Assembly: GCF_014529535.1 (NCBI RefSeq)
Contig: NW_023503376.1
Coordinates: forward strand, 3,377,608 to 3,441,607
DNA: 64,000 bases
Direction of reading: 5' to 3'
Source: Bradysia coprophila
Taxonomy: Eukaryota; Arthropoda; Insecta; Diptera; Sciaridae
Position numbers and translations under genes: made by a program. Under the pieces are notes generated by a model that saw nothing but the letters and a program-made list of their open reading frames with translations, was not told the origin of the DNA and searched no databases. Numbering within the stretch: the first letter of the stretch is position 1; each line of letters starts with the position of its first letter. This document shows, piece after piece, positions 46,206-58,900 of the stretch.

Positions 46206-48200
46206 TTGTCCCGTTATGCGTAATATTATGTTGGTGTCGGTGTTGTATATAAGGTTGTTTTGAGACAACAAATCAGTTTGGAAAAACGGAATTTACATAT
46301 TGATCACCTCATGATTTCAAAGTCTTGTCGCTCGCAAGATATTTGTCCGATTGAAAAACTAATTAGTTCACCGGAATGCTGAGACCATTTGCTACACACT
46401 AGCAGTTTGTTTGACCAAAATCCGTCGACTAAAAAGGTAATTATTTTTCAGTCAACAAACATCACATTTATACGATAGATCATTTTCATGACCTTGTAAA
46501 CGTCAGACACGATCCCAACTGTCAGACATGTCGAAAAATATTGAATGAATTGAACGAACGATTTTCATATAAAAATCAGTAAATTGAACGCAGTTAACGT
46601 CAATTGATTGAGGTTAAGGACAACTTGACGAAAACTTAAGTGGGGTTACGTTGACAAGTACCGTATAATGAAAATGATCTATAATGTCAAAATCTTAAAC
46701 TTTAAACTTTTTTACTCGAGTATAAAAAATTAAACTCGGTTCTGGAATTGCCCGACTCATGAGAGCTGAGTTTGTTTATATGAAATCGCTATGTCCTCCG
46801 CTCCATACAAAGTTTGACATTCGACCATACCTTGTGTTGACGTTCATTGAAGAGAAGTGTATGGATACAGTGTAATGAAATTTACAAGCGGACACTCTAC
46901 GGTTTTTGGCCTCCTAATTTTGTAAACAATTCGTGTGATATTTCTAGAGAGCTGCCTTGGTCCTGTGAATTTTTGTAAAATGATTTGCATTAAATGCTAT
47001 TTGTTTACATGCTTTCGGTGACAGATCACTTTCTACACTAAGAACTCACCATACTAATGTCATGTAAATTCGATTATGGGGAGTTTCTTTGTGTGGAAAA
47101 GGTATCTTCCCAAATATAGGGCAAGTGCAAACACACATACACACATAAATTTTATTCACCTCGATTTTTTTGCCGTACCGATGAAAGTTTAGCGCGAAAT
47201 AATTTGAAAATAACCAACATGAAAACAAAGAGAAATTTATTAGGTTCATTTGATTGTCTTTGTTTGGATATTCTATTGAACAATTGAACGACTGATGACA
47301 TAAGTTATACTACTTTGGTTCTAACCAAACTTTTTTATTTTGAAACAGTATGGCTGCCATACAGCTGCAATACCCACACATTGCTATACCGTCTGAATTT
47401 ATCACTGTCCAGCATTTGTTCGGCGCCACGTTGAGTCTATGAGAATGCTTCACCTGAATAAAATAGAATGTTGTGTGTGTAGGCAAAAACTACTCAATCT
47501 TCGTTTTACTTCAGCATAAATAATCCAGCCGGTGCTTATTCGTTTACATCCAATGCTGCACTGAATCCATCCACTTTCGAAGTACTTGTAGGCCTCAAGG
47601 GTGTAAAGGAATCTCGCGCCGCGTCATTCACAATTACTCACAAAGTGACATTTTCCTTATACAAAATGTGTCAAAATGTGAATTATTGTGAATGACGCGG
47701 CGCGAGATTCCTAGCAACCGCCTCAAGGCCTCCATGCTCTTCCAACAGTTAAAATCGTTCCGGGTGACTGTGTTTATGGACTGTGTTTATGGATGCAGTA
47801 ATTCATCAAATCAAAATATCCAAAATTGGTAGGCAATGGGTCTTTGCAGTCTTCTAATGTATAAGGTTCAATTCCACTGCAAAACATTTTGCATTTCTCC
47901 TCATATCGACTTGATATTTCCATACTTGTGACCACTATTCACAAGCAAAAACACTGAGAAACAATTCAGAAATTAAAATCAAAACACGAAATCTTACATC
48001 ATTGATAGCTGTCATCATGTACTACAATTTGCGACTCACTTATTTTAAATAACGACAATCAAAGCCTATCAAATGAATTTATCATTTATTATTTTCACAT
48101 TTTTTCGCGCCAACTCATCATCTGTAAGGCAAGGTGAGTATATGAGAATTTTGCAAACTCACCACTTGCACTTTCCCTATTTAATAAAATGGTGATCTTT
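46206..48200. other. gene-free stretch with one MITE
   Basis: No gene recognised. Contains a diverged piece of the 20.9-kb fold-back arm (about 46360-46445), an inverted copy of the 15300 repeat (about 46740-46840) and the MITE at 47600. Confidence 0.4.
47600..47719. mobile_element. hAT-type MITE, 120 bp, copy 2
   Basis: Same element as 8656-8775, about 95 percent alike by eye, with its own exact 8-bp duplication GCCTCAAG (47592-47599 and 47720-47727). Confidence 0.85.
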
Positions 48201-48298
48201 GTGACCTTGACGATCTGTGTGACCTTGACGATATGTGTGACCTTGACGATATGTGTGACCTTGACGATATGTGTGACCTTGACGATATGTGTGACCTA
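48201..48298. repeat. 18-bp minisatellite, about 5 copies
   Basis: Tandem GTGACCTTGACGATATGT units, very uniform. Confidence 0.8.
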
Positions 48299-48840
48299 AC
48301 ACAAAGAGGCACTTCAAACAAAAGGAATACCAGACTTAATCGTTACGACTTGCCGTGCACAAAAGATTAACGTTTGATGGTCCGGAAAATCGAAAAAAAA
48401 ACGTTTCAGCGTTTGCATTGTACAAGAAATTGTTTAATCGAAAATTTACGTGACAACACAGATAAACCAGTCAAATGGCCATTTGTTATCACATTTCATT
48501 TTCATAGTTTTATTACGCGTCAAGGTTGAAAACCATCCTTTTCATCGTTCGCGGGGTGCAGATATGTCTTCGCTGAAGTGACGTTTTAAGCAGAATTCGG
48601 GAGGAAAGAAGCGTTTTGATTAATGGCTAGGACTTCGCTTCGGGTCACAGTACGTTCATACAAATACGTAAAGTTTTCATCTTTTCCACCTAGTCTTGCA
48701 AATTACTATTGAATCATTAGCGTTCCTTACCTGCTAAACGGTAATTTATCTTCTCCTTTAAAAAAATGTTTCCCAGGTAATTGAAATACGAAAAAGTGCA
48801 ACGCAATTCAGTTGATTTCCATTCTGCTTTGCTGACGACA

Positions 48841-50469
48841 ATGGCAAATAAGGATCAAGAAACGTTCCACTTATCTCCGATTGTCGTGGTGTTTCAATTT
48901 TTCGGCATAGCGCCTCTAATAACCAATCCATCCAAACGCAAACGCATCATGTATTTCAGCTACCAATGTGCTAGCATTGTCACGGCAATTGTTATGGTAT
49001 TTTACAATCAGCAACTCATTTCCGAATTATACGACGTGTCCAGTCAAGTCACATTGAGAATCCTATTAATTTCACATGCCATATCCATTGTCGAAGCCAT
49101 AGCTACGAGAGACCGTCAACAGAAAATCATAAAGCAACTGTGTCGCATCGACGTGATAATAAGTACGCAATTTTGTACCGAATTGGACAGCTACAGTCGA
49201 ATGAGGAATCGATACACTCGGTTCGTCTGGGGTGTTTTCCTTGGTATATTGGTCGTTCGAACGCTGCATTCGGTATTTTTTAATCGAGCACCGTTACTTG
49301 TGTGCTGCATATGGACCATTGCTCATTATGGTATTGGTGTGAGATTGCTGCAGAATGCATTTTATGTCGATATGATCTATGAACGGTTGCACGTATTGCA
49401 CGAAGAACTAAATAAATTGAAGCATCATTCCTGTAAGGTGCAGCAACAGTTAAATTTAGCGGGCGATCTTTACGGTAAATTGTGGATGATGACCAATGAC
49501 ATAAACTTTTCGTTCGGTTGGTCTTTGATGGCTATTTTCGTCGAGTGTATTATCGATCTTGTTAACGCAGCGAATATACTCTACTTCTATTGTGACGATC
49601 GATGTTTTTCAACCGCCATGCGTAAGTGTTTTTAGGTCTTTTTTCTTCTAGAAAAAATACCCTATTATGGCATGTTTGTCTGTCTGTCTGTCCGTCTGTC
49701 TGTCTGTCTGTCTGTTCCACAAATTTGGTAGTTTTGGTAGCTCTCAGTCGGTAGTTGGTATTTTTGGTAGTTGGTAGTTTCGAGCTGGATTGACATTCAA
49801 AATTGCAAAGCCACCATGAGCATATCAACATCAGGCAAATAATAATTATCTGTTCTCTGATGACCGATAGTTCACAGTTAACATTGCAATTCGAAAATGT
49901 GGTAGTTTTGGTAGGTCAAATAGTTGGCAGTTGGTAGTTCCAAACAGAAATTAGAAAAAAGACCTCACCAGGCTTTAGCCGGTCTATTCTTGTTCGCCTT
50001 TTCGTTGACCTTATATTCAATGGAGTGGCAGGAAAATGTTCTAATTTTTCCAGAAATTCTATCCTTTACGCCAGTAACCATTTTCCCATTGATTTTGCTA
50101 TCGCAAGCCTGTGAAGGTTGCGTGATCACGGTACAGATATGATTGATTAGGTGACCCAACAAACAGATTTCATTTAATTCTAAACTTTAGGCAAGGAAAA
50201 CATCGACAATTCTTCACAGTATTAGCCACTTCAAGCCTTTAAGAAATTATGCCACCGACATCCGACTGCTGTCGCTGCAAATATCTCACGAATCATTTTT
50301 TATATCAGCTAATGGATTCTGTAATGTTGGTTTTAAGGCAATTGGATTGGTATAAATGATGTGCGATCCCAGGCGTTCCGATTTTTTAGTTCTTTTGTTC
50401 CTTCTCCAGATGATCAAAACGTGCACGCTGTATTCCATCATCATAATTCAGTTCAAAGTGAATCCTTAA
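48841..50469 (+). CDS. insect gustatory receptor, 383 aa, four exons
   Basis: Seven-transmembrane chemoreceptor of the insect Gr family, acting as a ligand-gated cation channel subunit in taste neurons. Exons: 48841-49621, 49979-50130, 50191-50349, 50410-50469; total 1152 bases, 383 codons and a stop. The ATG at 48841 starts MANKDQETFHLSPIVVVFQF. Hydrophobic helices follow (for example YQCASIVTAIVMVFYN and VWGVFLGILVVRTLH). The C-terminal part shows the family pattern: ARKTSTILHSI, LRLLSLQISHESFFISANGF-like sequence (here DIRLLSLQISHESFF) and the terminal signature LYSIIIIQF, a variant of TYhhhhhQF with Leu for Thr. Intron 1 (49622-49978) holds a (GTCY)n tract and TTGGTAG repeats. Intron phases (1, 0, 0) and three short 3' exons are usual for Gr genes. 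Ligand unknown. Confidence 0.85.
49677..49714 (+). repeat. (GTCY)n microsatellite in Gr intron 1
   Basis: A run of GTCT/GTCC tetramers, followed by degenerate TTGGTAG copies to about 49940. Same tetramer type as in the DINE-like elements, but without their other parts. Confidence 0.7.
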
Positions 50470-50699
50470 ATTTTCGGAACGAAGCAGGGGGCAGAGATTG
50501 CAACTAATTTTTAAAAAATATTTCGATTGTGTTGATTGTAATGAAATGTATTTGCCTAATACCAACGCACTTCAAGCAAAAGTGATCATAGTCGACAGCT
50601 GTCAAATAGCGTACTATTTTGTATGAAATGGTTTTTTACAGTTTTTACAGATGTGTGACACACTGTCAAGTTCCAGTACCCTATTTAGAGTACCATTTA

Positions 50700-50963
50700 T
50701 GCTTGAAGTGCGTTGCTTATGAATAAATTTGCTACTCGCTTGAAAAAGACCATTTTGAGTTGAGGAACAGAATGAAACGGTTAATTGCTCAGTCGTAAAT
50801 ATGTCCTTTCTAGCAACGCTAACATACCTTGTCCGCCTGGTGTTGGATTCGTTTGTCCTCCAGTGGCACAACAGAAGTATTTATCGCCTCCATCACACGA
50901 TTCACTTCTTGACTGACGCCATTTGTCGGCGGGAAAGCATCCTCTTTGACCCCAATTACGCGG
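50700..50963 (-). other. possible Cys-rich exon antisense to and downstream of the PAN gene
   Basis: On the minus strand a frame from an acceptor TTGACAG (exon start 50963) to a stop at 50781 reads RNWGQRGCFPADKWRQ, then CDGGDKYFCC. Joined to a GTTAGT donor at 51089 inside exon 3 of the PAN gene, it would give an alternative 144-aa product. It may equally be chance. No other gene is seen between the Gr stop and 51020. Confidence 0.25.
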
Positions 50964-51020
50964 CTGTCAACCTGACCACCAACAATCTAGAACATGTCTT
51001 ATATATCTCAGCATTTCTTT

Positions 51021-51459
51021 TCACATTAAAATATCATTCAACGTAGCAGCTTCACTACCACCATTTCCACCTAAAGTTCCGACACTAACCCCGTTCTTTT
51101 GAACGATTGGACCAGTTCCAGCCTAAACAAGAATTTTATTTCAAAGTGGACTAGAGTAAAAATTGATCCAGTACCTTCAACCAACAGGCACCACCTCTGT
51201 AGTCATTCCACGCATATCCCTGGCACTGAGGTGTGTCTCGGCAGATATTGCAACAATTTTCCAGTCTAAATTTTATGTGTAAAACAAATGGACATCGAAT
51301 AAAGCGAACAAATAATCCCGAAATTATCTACCTCTGTCCATTTCTTTCAGCTAGATCTGGTAAAGCGATGTCTTTGTTACTTTGTATCGTACAACTTTGC
51401 TGAAGGGAAAATGCAACGTAAAATGTTGTCACCAAAGAAAGTTGTACGAAAATCTTCAT
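51021..51459 (-). CDS. small secreted PAN/Apple-domain protein, 106 aa, three exons
   Basis: Exons: 51459-51332, 51265-51175, 51122-51021, joined by GT-AG to exactly 106 codons and a stop. Residues 1-19 are a signal peptide (MKIFVQLSLVTTFYVAFSLQ). The rest is a compact PAN/Apple-type domain: LENCCNICRDTPQCQGYAWN, then GGACWLK and GVSVGTLGG, the pattern of PAN domains that bind carbohydrate or protein. A glycine-rich tail ends TLNDILM. All exons are short, which explains why no long ORF marks it. It lies tail-to-tail with the gustatory receptor. Role unknown; a secreted binding protein is the safest statement. Confidence 0.7.
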
Positions 51460-51786
51460 TTGTAGTCAATGTAACAGAAAAAATATTTAAAATTCATTCA
51501 AGGTACCAAAGAGTTCGAGTCAACAATTGGGAAATGTAAATCTGAGAGTTGGATATTTTTCAGGGTCTAAACTATGTAGCCAGGTACACATAGGTTTATT
51601 TCAAGATCGGTTTTCGTACAAATATTGATGAAGTTATGTCTCAATGGATGAAATTTGAAATTCGCATGCCCTTTGAACAGACCTATAGCAACGCGAATGA
51701 GACCTACCTCAAATTTTTCTTGACAGAAGAACAAAAAAAAAATTCAATTAGGTATAATTAGAGTACGAATTCACAAAAAAATCGCT

Positions 51787-52080
51787 AAAGTCAGAGGCAG
51801 TGAAATTTCAGCATGAATCAACTCAGTTCATACGGTTTTACCACACCTATAAAAATTTTGTCCAGCTCAACTGTAGTCGTTGTACGAATGTACTGTACAA
51901 ATTCGGGACAAGTACATTATGTTAACGTAGCAGTAATATTTACAGTACAGCTGTATCAATGTACAGTTGGGCGAACATTGGTTGTCTCATCGAAAAATAA
52001 AAGTTGTACAGAAAATATTATTCAGAGTTCATAAATTTTCATCTTTAAACTATTTAGTACGTTTATTTACGTCAACTTAT
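51787..52080. repeat. solo end of the 7284 element and a dispersed repeat
   Basis: AGTCAGAGGCAGTGAAATTT followed by CAGCATGAA equals the end of the 7284-8646 element; no partner end is found. The next segment (GTACAAATTCGGGACAAGTA at about 51895) recurs at about 53965, so it is a separate dispersed repeat. Confidence 0.5.
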
Positions 52081-52165
52081 TAAAAAAAAAAAAAAACTGC
52101 CGTCCGTGCGATTCGAACTCGGGACCTCCGACACTCCAGTCCACCACCTTACCCATGTCCCAACT
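52081..52165 (-). ncRNA. tRNA-derived SINE or tRNA pseudogene
   Basis: On the minus strand: an A-box-like GGGTAAGGTGGTGGAC, a strong B box GAGTTCGAATC about 35 bases later, then a run of 14 T (52094-52081), a pol III stop signal. Stem pairing of a true tRNA is incomplete, so a SINE head is likelier than a working tRNA. Confidence 0.45.
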
Positions 52166-52439
52166 CAGTACTTGTGTTTGGAAGACATTATGGGAAAGCT
52201 ATCTTATAACATCGTACGTCTCCACTGTACTGTCTTGCTGAACATTAATGTTCAGTTGATCAGTATTGTGAAATTGAACTTTAAAAGTTCTCGTATTTTA
52301 ATACTGTTGTGTGGTAATGTAATTTCCAAATGTTCAAGAAGGAAGTTTTTTTTCTGTAAATTATTTGTTAGGAAATTGTAAGACTTAAGTCTTCTTCTCC
52401 TATTCTATAATTCTAAGAATAAATATTTTGAAAGAAAAA

Positions 52440-53018
52440 GTTAAGTTTCCGGCAGATGGGCTTTTGTCACATATTATTTAGACACCCAACAGTCTGACAG
52501 AAGTTTATTAAAATTAAGGGTAGCAACATAGTCAATTTTACTAATACGTCATTACTGTCTCGCTCAAAAGCGGATAAAACGCAACTAGTACTACACATGT
52601 GTACGTCAAATTTGTTATCCTTTGTTTGCAGACTTCAGTTTTTTCATTTCATGATTTTGTATGCGAATGAAAACTAAAAGTGAGAAATTTTTCTTAGGAA
52701 AAGCTGTTTATTCATTTTTTTTGAGCAAACTGTTTGAAAATGTGTTAAGAATCGATGGCGTGGATTTACTTAATCAGTGCCTTTTTCTCACAAGCATCGA
52801 GGCTGAGTTCTTTCGCCGGCTATATTTATGACAAAATTCGTGGAATAACGTGTGCTCCTTAAGTGCTAACTTTCGAACAGAAGAGAAAGATTGATATTTA
52901 CGAATGTCAAAAAATAGGTTTATAGTGTAACAAAATCATTTACCAAGTCATTTATTAAAAAAAATTCTTGAGCCTTCATTATTCAAATACGTTATTATTC
53001 AAAACTTGAATTTCTGAA
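52440..53018. other. gene-free stretch
   Basis: AT-rich; no gene, RNA or structured repeat recognised. Confidence 0.35.
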
Positions 53019-53795
53019 TTTAGTAGGGGGCATTTCGTCAATAAAAGTGATTTGCCTTCCTATGGATTTTATAAAAAATGTTTTGATGGGATTATTTTGA
53101 GTATTATTAGTAGTCAAAAAAACACTAATTAGAAGGTCAATTCAAGGTCAACAAGGTTTTTTTTAACAAACAAAATTTCACCCGCCAATATAAAATCAGC
53201 GGTACAATATAAACACTTCATTTCTTCCATTATTTTCAACGGAGATTGTGTATAAAATATAAAATTAATTAAACAACACGACATTTACGTGGAATCATCA
53301 TCGAAAATTAAACTTTCGCGTACTTTGTTAACGTAGCTACTAGATGCGAAAAATACGATTCTTCTTCTTCTTCTATACGTCGGTTCTTTATTCGTATGTA
53401 CAAATGCACGCATGAATGAAGAACCGACGTATAGAAGAAGAAGAAGAATCGTCATTTAGTGCATCTTGTACTTACGTTAACAAAGCTCGCGAACGTTCAT
53501 ATTTCGGTGATGATTCCACGTAAGTGTCGCGTTATTTAATTAATTTTATATTTTATATACAATCTCTGTTGAAAATCATGGAATGTCGCCGAAGAAACGG
53601 ATTGTTTATATTGTACCGCCGATTTTATATTGGCGGTCGAAATTTTGTTTGTTAAAAAAACCTTGTTGATCCGCGACCTAAAGAATTTCTAATTAGTGTT
53701 TTTTTGACTACTAATAATAATACTCAAAATAATCCCATCAAAACATTTTCGCTAATAATTTAGGATGGCTAGACACCAAATGCCCCTCAACTAAT
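53019..53795. mobile_element. fold-back element, about 775 bp
   Basis: Two long inverted arms: TTAGTAGGGGGCATTT at the left tip against AAATGCCCCTCAACTAA at the right. Both carry TTTGATGGGATTATTTTGAG, GACTACTAATAATAATACTC-type and CCGCCAATATAAAATC segments. The centre is a further hairpin around TTCTTCTTCTTCTATACGTC. No ORF and no transposase. Confidence 0.75.
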
Positions 53796-54465
53796 TACAA
53801 ATAGTCCCTAAATTGTCTCGAAAGTTCGTGCAGTGTTTAGTCTCATTTAACATTATGGAAGTTTTCACGACCACTACATTCAAACTGGCATTCATTCAGC
53901 TATAGTGTACATTGTCCATCTGAATGGTACTTTGAATCTGTCTCAAATCATGTACTGCTCTGCTGTACAAATTCGGGACAAGTACATTTGTTAACGTAGC
54001 AGTATATTTGTTAACGTAACAGAACAGTAGTACATCTTAGCTGTACATAGTACTGTCATTACGTTCAAAATTCAGCAATAGACCGTGTTCATATGACGTA
54101 ATTTATTTTTTACCAAATGAACACATAGAAAAAACGCTCGGAACGTGTATAAATAGTTGAAAAAGTATTAGTTAGTATTTTTAATTTGAGTATGAAAGAT
54201 TCAGAAAAATTTTGAAAATTTAAGCGCTTAAAAAGAAAGACCACATTCTGAATTACCAGAGTTAAAACGAAAAGACAAAATGGCGCCGAATGGGATATTT
54301 TGATCGTTGACAGTTTGGTGATGTTGATAGTTTAAAAAGGTGAACACATGAAAATTTTCGGAAAAAACAGTTTAATATGAGCGATAGCGGACGTAAACGA
54401 TAAAACTTTTTATCCAGAAGAAAGTGTCAAAAATGAAGTTCGAAATGTTTATTATTAGAAAAAAA

Positions 54466-54740
54466 TTAACAAAAAAATTTTGCGTCACAAAGTGGTAGAT
54501 GTTGAGGAAAGTACTGTTAATAAAATTGTTAAAATAGGGAAAAAAGCCGAATCATCTGCCACTTTGTGACGCAATTTTTTTTTTTTCTAGATTTTTTTTG
54601 GTAAAATTTTTGCTTTTACAATTTTTGCGCCTAACCGCAGAATGTGTCACCTACAGCGATATCAGTTGTTTTGGAAATATGCCCAGGGACTTGCGTCACT
54701 TTTACTCTTTGAGTGTTTTTGACTGATATCAGTTCTTTTG
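54466..54740. mobile_element. 29405-family repeat, copy 3
   Basis: TTTTGCGTCACAAAGTGG arms in inverted pair (54475-54500 and 54560-54580), then the same tail as at 29620-29710, and an AT-rich array (54740-54900) of AAATTTGA-type units. Confidence 0.6.
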
Positions 54741-54899
54741 GAAGAATTAGTAGATTGAAAAATTTGAAAAATTTGATAAATTTAAAAAATTTGATAAATT
54801 TGAAAATTTTGAAAATTTTTGAAATTTTCGAAAAGTTTTGACAATTTTTGAAATTTTTGAATTTTTTTTTAAATTTTGAAATTTTCAAATATTAAAAAA

Positions 54900-55085
54900 T
54901 AAAATAAAATTTTAGCTATATACTAACTATATAGGTCAATGTAGCTATATACTAACTATATATAGGTCAATGTAGGTATATACTAACTATATATAGGTCA
55001 ACGTATCTATATATAGGTCAATATAGTCATATACTAACCATATATAGGTCAATATAGCTATATACTAACTATATATATATTGAAA
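54900..55085. repeat. tandem repeat of about 30-34 bp
   Basis: Five copies of a unit around TATACTAACTATATATAGGT followed by CAATGTAGC. A palindrome AGCAAAAATATTTTCAC / GTGAAAATATTTTTGC follows at 55130-55235. No gene from here to 55976. Confidence 0.7.
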
Positions 55086-55976
55086 GCGAGGTTCTTTCAG
55101 TAATTTGAATGCAAGCACTTAAAACAGCAAAAATATTTTCACGAATTTTCTCAAATTTTCGTGAATTTTCCCAAAAAGTTTTTTGTGAAAATTTGAAAAA
55201 ATTGCGAAAATTTGTGAAAATATTTTTGCAAATATAGGCGACTTCTAAGCACTGAGTTGAGTGGAGTTTGCGTGAGGCATTTAGATTTATGTATTCTGAT
55301 TTCTGTTTTTTCGTCTCTATTAGTTCTCATTAGCTAGAACACACCACGTGGGTGGGTCAGGTCCATTGCCTAAATTTCTGCAATAGATTTTCAATAACAA
55401 GTAGTAAACTTTGATTCTTTTAATTAAGTCCTTAAAGAACCAATTCATAAAGTTTTTTGCCTACTAAAGAGAAGTGATACGACTAGGCCCCACCTTTAGA
55501 CTTGCTTTTTCATAATTTGCGCATTCTTTTATTTTATTTAAAACAAATTTTCAGAAGCAAACTATGTCTTACATTTTCAAACGATCGTAAGTCCTATTGC
55601 TGCTATAAAAGACGTTGAAAAGATTTCTTGCCAATCTTGTACAAAAATGAAAGTCGTGTGGATTACGCTAAAGTTTAATTTTTGTAAATAGAAACAAACA
55701 AATTCTTTTCTGAATAACTGCCAGATTATTACTCCGATACTTTCCAATATCGAACTTAGCCTCAGGTATATCACAGAGTTCACTCGTCCGTTTAGCCCAT
55801 CTGCAAACTTAACCGCAGGAATTTCCTCGTTGATTGAAAAAAGGTTTTAGAACTTCGAGCTTCAACGACGAGGTTTCTCGTTAAACCATTTTTGAATAAG
55901 TTCTTTGTGGATGTGATTTGCGCGTGGAGTGGCATTGAGTCCTCAACGCTATTTTATTAGCCCCGTACGAAGTACT

Positions 55977-58900
55977 TACTTACTTAGGCGGGCACTACAA
56001 CCTACTATTGGTTTTGGCCTCTTCCAGCAATCTTCTCCAATCGGACCTATTCCGCGCCAACGTTCTCCAGTCGCTCACTCCTAGTACTTTCAGATCAGAC
56101 TCAATTGCATCTTTCCATCTCGCTCTGTCTCGGTCTCGCTCGGTCTTCCTGGCCTGCGGCTTCCATCGGGATTTGTATATAGCAGTTTCAGTGGTACACG
56201 TTCCTCGTTCATTCTTTGTACATGACCGAGCCATCTTAATCGATTGATTTTGATGAATTTGACTATATCGGGCTCCTTGTAAAGCTGATACAGCTCATGG
56301 TTGTATCTTCTTCTCCAGTTGCCGTTCACATTGACACCTCCAAAAATTGATCGAAGAATTCTCCTTTCAAAAACCAAAAGTGTCTGTTCGTCACTTTGTG
56401 TCATGCACCAAGCTTCCGATCCATATGCTATAACTGGTCGAATCAGCGATCTGTACAGTTCGCACTTAAGGTTGCGGTTGAGTGTTTTTGACCGGATGAG
56501 TTTTTGAAGACTGTAGTAACTCCTGTTACCAAGCGTTACCCTTCTACGTATTTCCTCACCGATGCTATTATCACTATTGACCAGCGACCCAAGGTAAATA
56601 AAGCTGTCGACAGTCTCGAAGTGTTTTCCATTCACCTCCAGCGTATGATCCGTTGGTCTGCCATCAGACAATGAAGTTGTCATGTACTTGGTTTTTCTCT
56701 CACTGACCTTGAGACCGAACTCAGCACCCCTATCTTCAATTTTCGTAAAATTCTCTTTAACGATGTCAATGTTCCGTCCAATTAAGTCTAGGTCATCAGC
56801 ATATCCTAACAACTGACTCAACTTTCTGAAGATTGTACCGCTGGTTTCCACGCCGCTCTCTCTTATCACCTTCTCAAGAACAATGTTGAAGAATAGAGCT
56901 GCCAGTCCATCGCCTTGTCTAAGTCCTTCCAAGGCTTCAAAGGTAACAGATAGATTGTTCCGAATTCTGACCTTGGCTCTCACATGTGACAGAGTCATTC
57001 TAGCTAAATGAATAAGTTTTTTGGGGTAACCAAGTTCCACCATCGCATTCCATAGTTTCCTCCGAAAAACCCTGTCATATGCCGTTTCAAAATCAACAAA
57101 CAAATGGTGTAGAGCAACATTGAACTCTCTGCATTTCTCCATGATCTGCCTGATGCTAAACAACTGGTCTGTTGTTGAGCGATCGTTGCGGAATCCACCC
57201 TGATATTCACCAGTTGTTGGTTCCGAATACTCCATGAGACGCTGCCGTAAAATATCCGCAAATATTTTGTACGCTGTGTTCAATAGAATAATTCCTCTGT
57301 AGTTGCTACATTCCAATTTGTCACCCTTCTTATACACTTGACAAATGATTCCGAGTTCCCATTCTTCTGGCATTTCTTCACGTTCCCAAATCTTCACAAT
57401 CAGCTCATGTAACCGTGCACACAGCGCATCACCTCCATATTTAAAAAGTTCTCCGGGTAGATTGTCTGATCCAGGGGCCTTGTTATTCTTGAGTTTGAGA
57501 ACAGAAGCCCTAACTTCCTCCAGTGTAGGTTCCGCCACACCTTGTGCGCTCAATTGTGAATCCGGTTCCGCTACTTCTTCTGTTGTTACTGTTTGACTCT
57601 GGCATAGCAGGCTCTTGAAAAATTCTGTCCATCTTTCCATGCACTGTCTCTCCTCTGCTAGCACTACACCATTTGAATCCTTGCACAATTGGGGCTGTTG
57701 ACTGTATCCGTTTTTAACGTTTTTTACTTTTTGGTACAGCTTTCGAGTGTCCCTTGTTTCTGCTAAATTTTGTATTCCAACGAAAACCTTCCTTTCACTT
57801 TCTGCTTTTTTCTTTCGGAGAAGTTTTCGCTCATCGTTACGTTTGGTTCGATATTCTAATGTGGCTGACCGTGTTGCTCCAGTTTGCAGAGTCCTCAACC
57901 TTGCATCGTTTTTCGCTTGTGTTGCAAGCTTACATTCGTCGTCATACCAATCATTTCGAATACCTCCAGTTTTCCACCCAATGGTCTCTGCTGCAACACT
58001 CTCTATTTCTTGCTTAATCCTGCTCCATGTATCATTAATTGTTGCCGGTTCTGACTCCATATCTGCAATTATCCGTTCCTCTAGCTTCTCCACATACAGT
58101 CTCCTTGTGTCCATGTTCTTCAGCTTATCGGTGTCAAATCTCCTCACCACCTCTCTGTTTTTGACCTCAGCCCTGATCCTAGCTCGAAAGACCACCCTAA
58201 CCAGGTAGTGGTCAGAGTCAATGTTCGGTCCTCTGCAGCTTCGTACATCAAGGATGTTAGAGTTGTGGCGTGCATCGATGAGCACATGATCTATTTGGTT
58301 CGCTGTTGAGCCATCCGGAGATATCCAACTGGCTTTGTGAATGTTTTTATGGGGAAAGCAGGTACTACTGATAACCATGTTGTTAGATACCGCAAGATCA
58401 ATCAGACGGCACCCATTATCGTTTGATGTTTCATGAAGGCTGTGCATTCCAATCGTTGGCCGATATATTTCCTCTCTCCCAACTTTTGCATTAAGATCAC
58501 CAAGAATAATCTTAATGTCTCTGGTAGGACTTCGTTCACATATCCATTGCAACTTTTCATAAAACTCATCCTTCGTGTCTTCATCCTTTTCTTCTGTGGG
58601 TGCGTGCGCATTAATTAGGGTAATATTGAAGAATTTGCCTCTAATGCGTAGAGAGCACAATCTCTCGTCGAATGGTTGAAAACTTATCACAGCGTCCCTT
58701 GTTTTTCCGATCACAACGAAGCCCGTGCCAAACTCCCCTGACTTGTTCGTTTTTCCACTGTAGTAGAATGAATATTCCTTACTTTTCAATAGGTTTGCAT
58801 CAGGCCACCTTGTCTCTTGTACCGCAGTTATATTAAATCTTCCTTTTCTCAGAACATCAGTTAAAGTTCTCAAACCACCCGGTCGCAACAAAGTTCTTAC

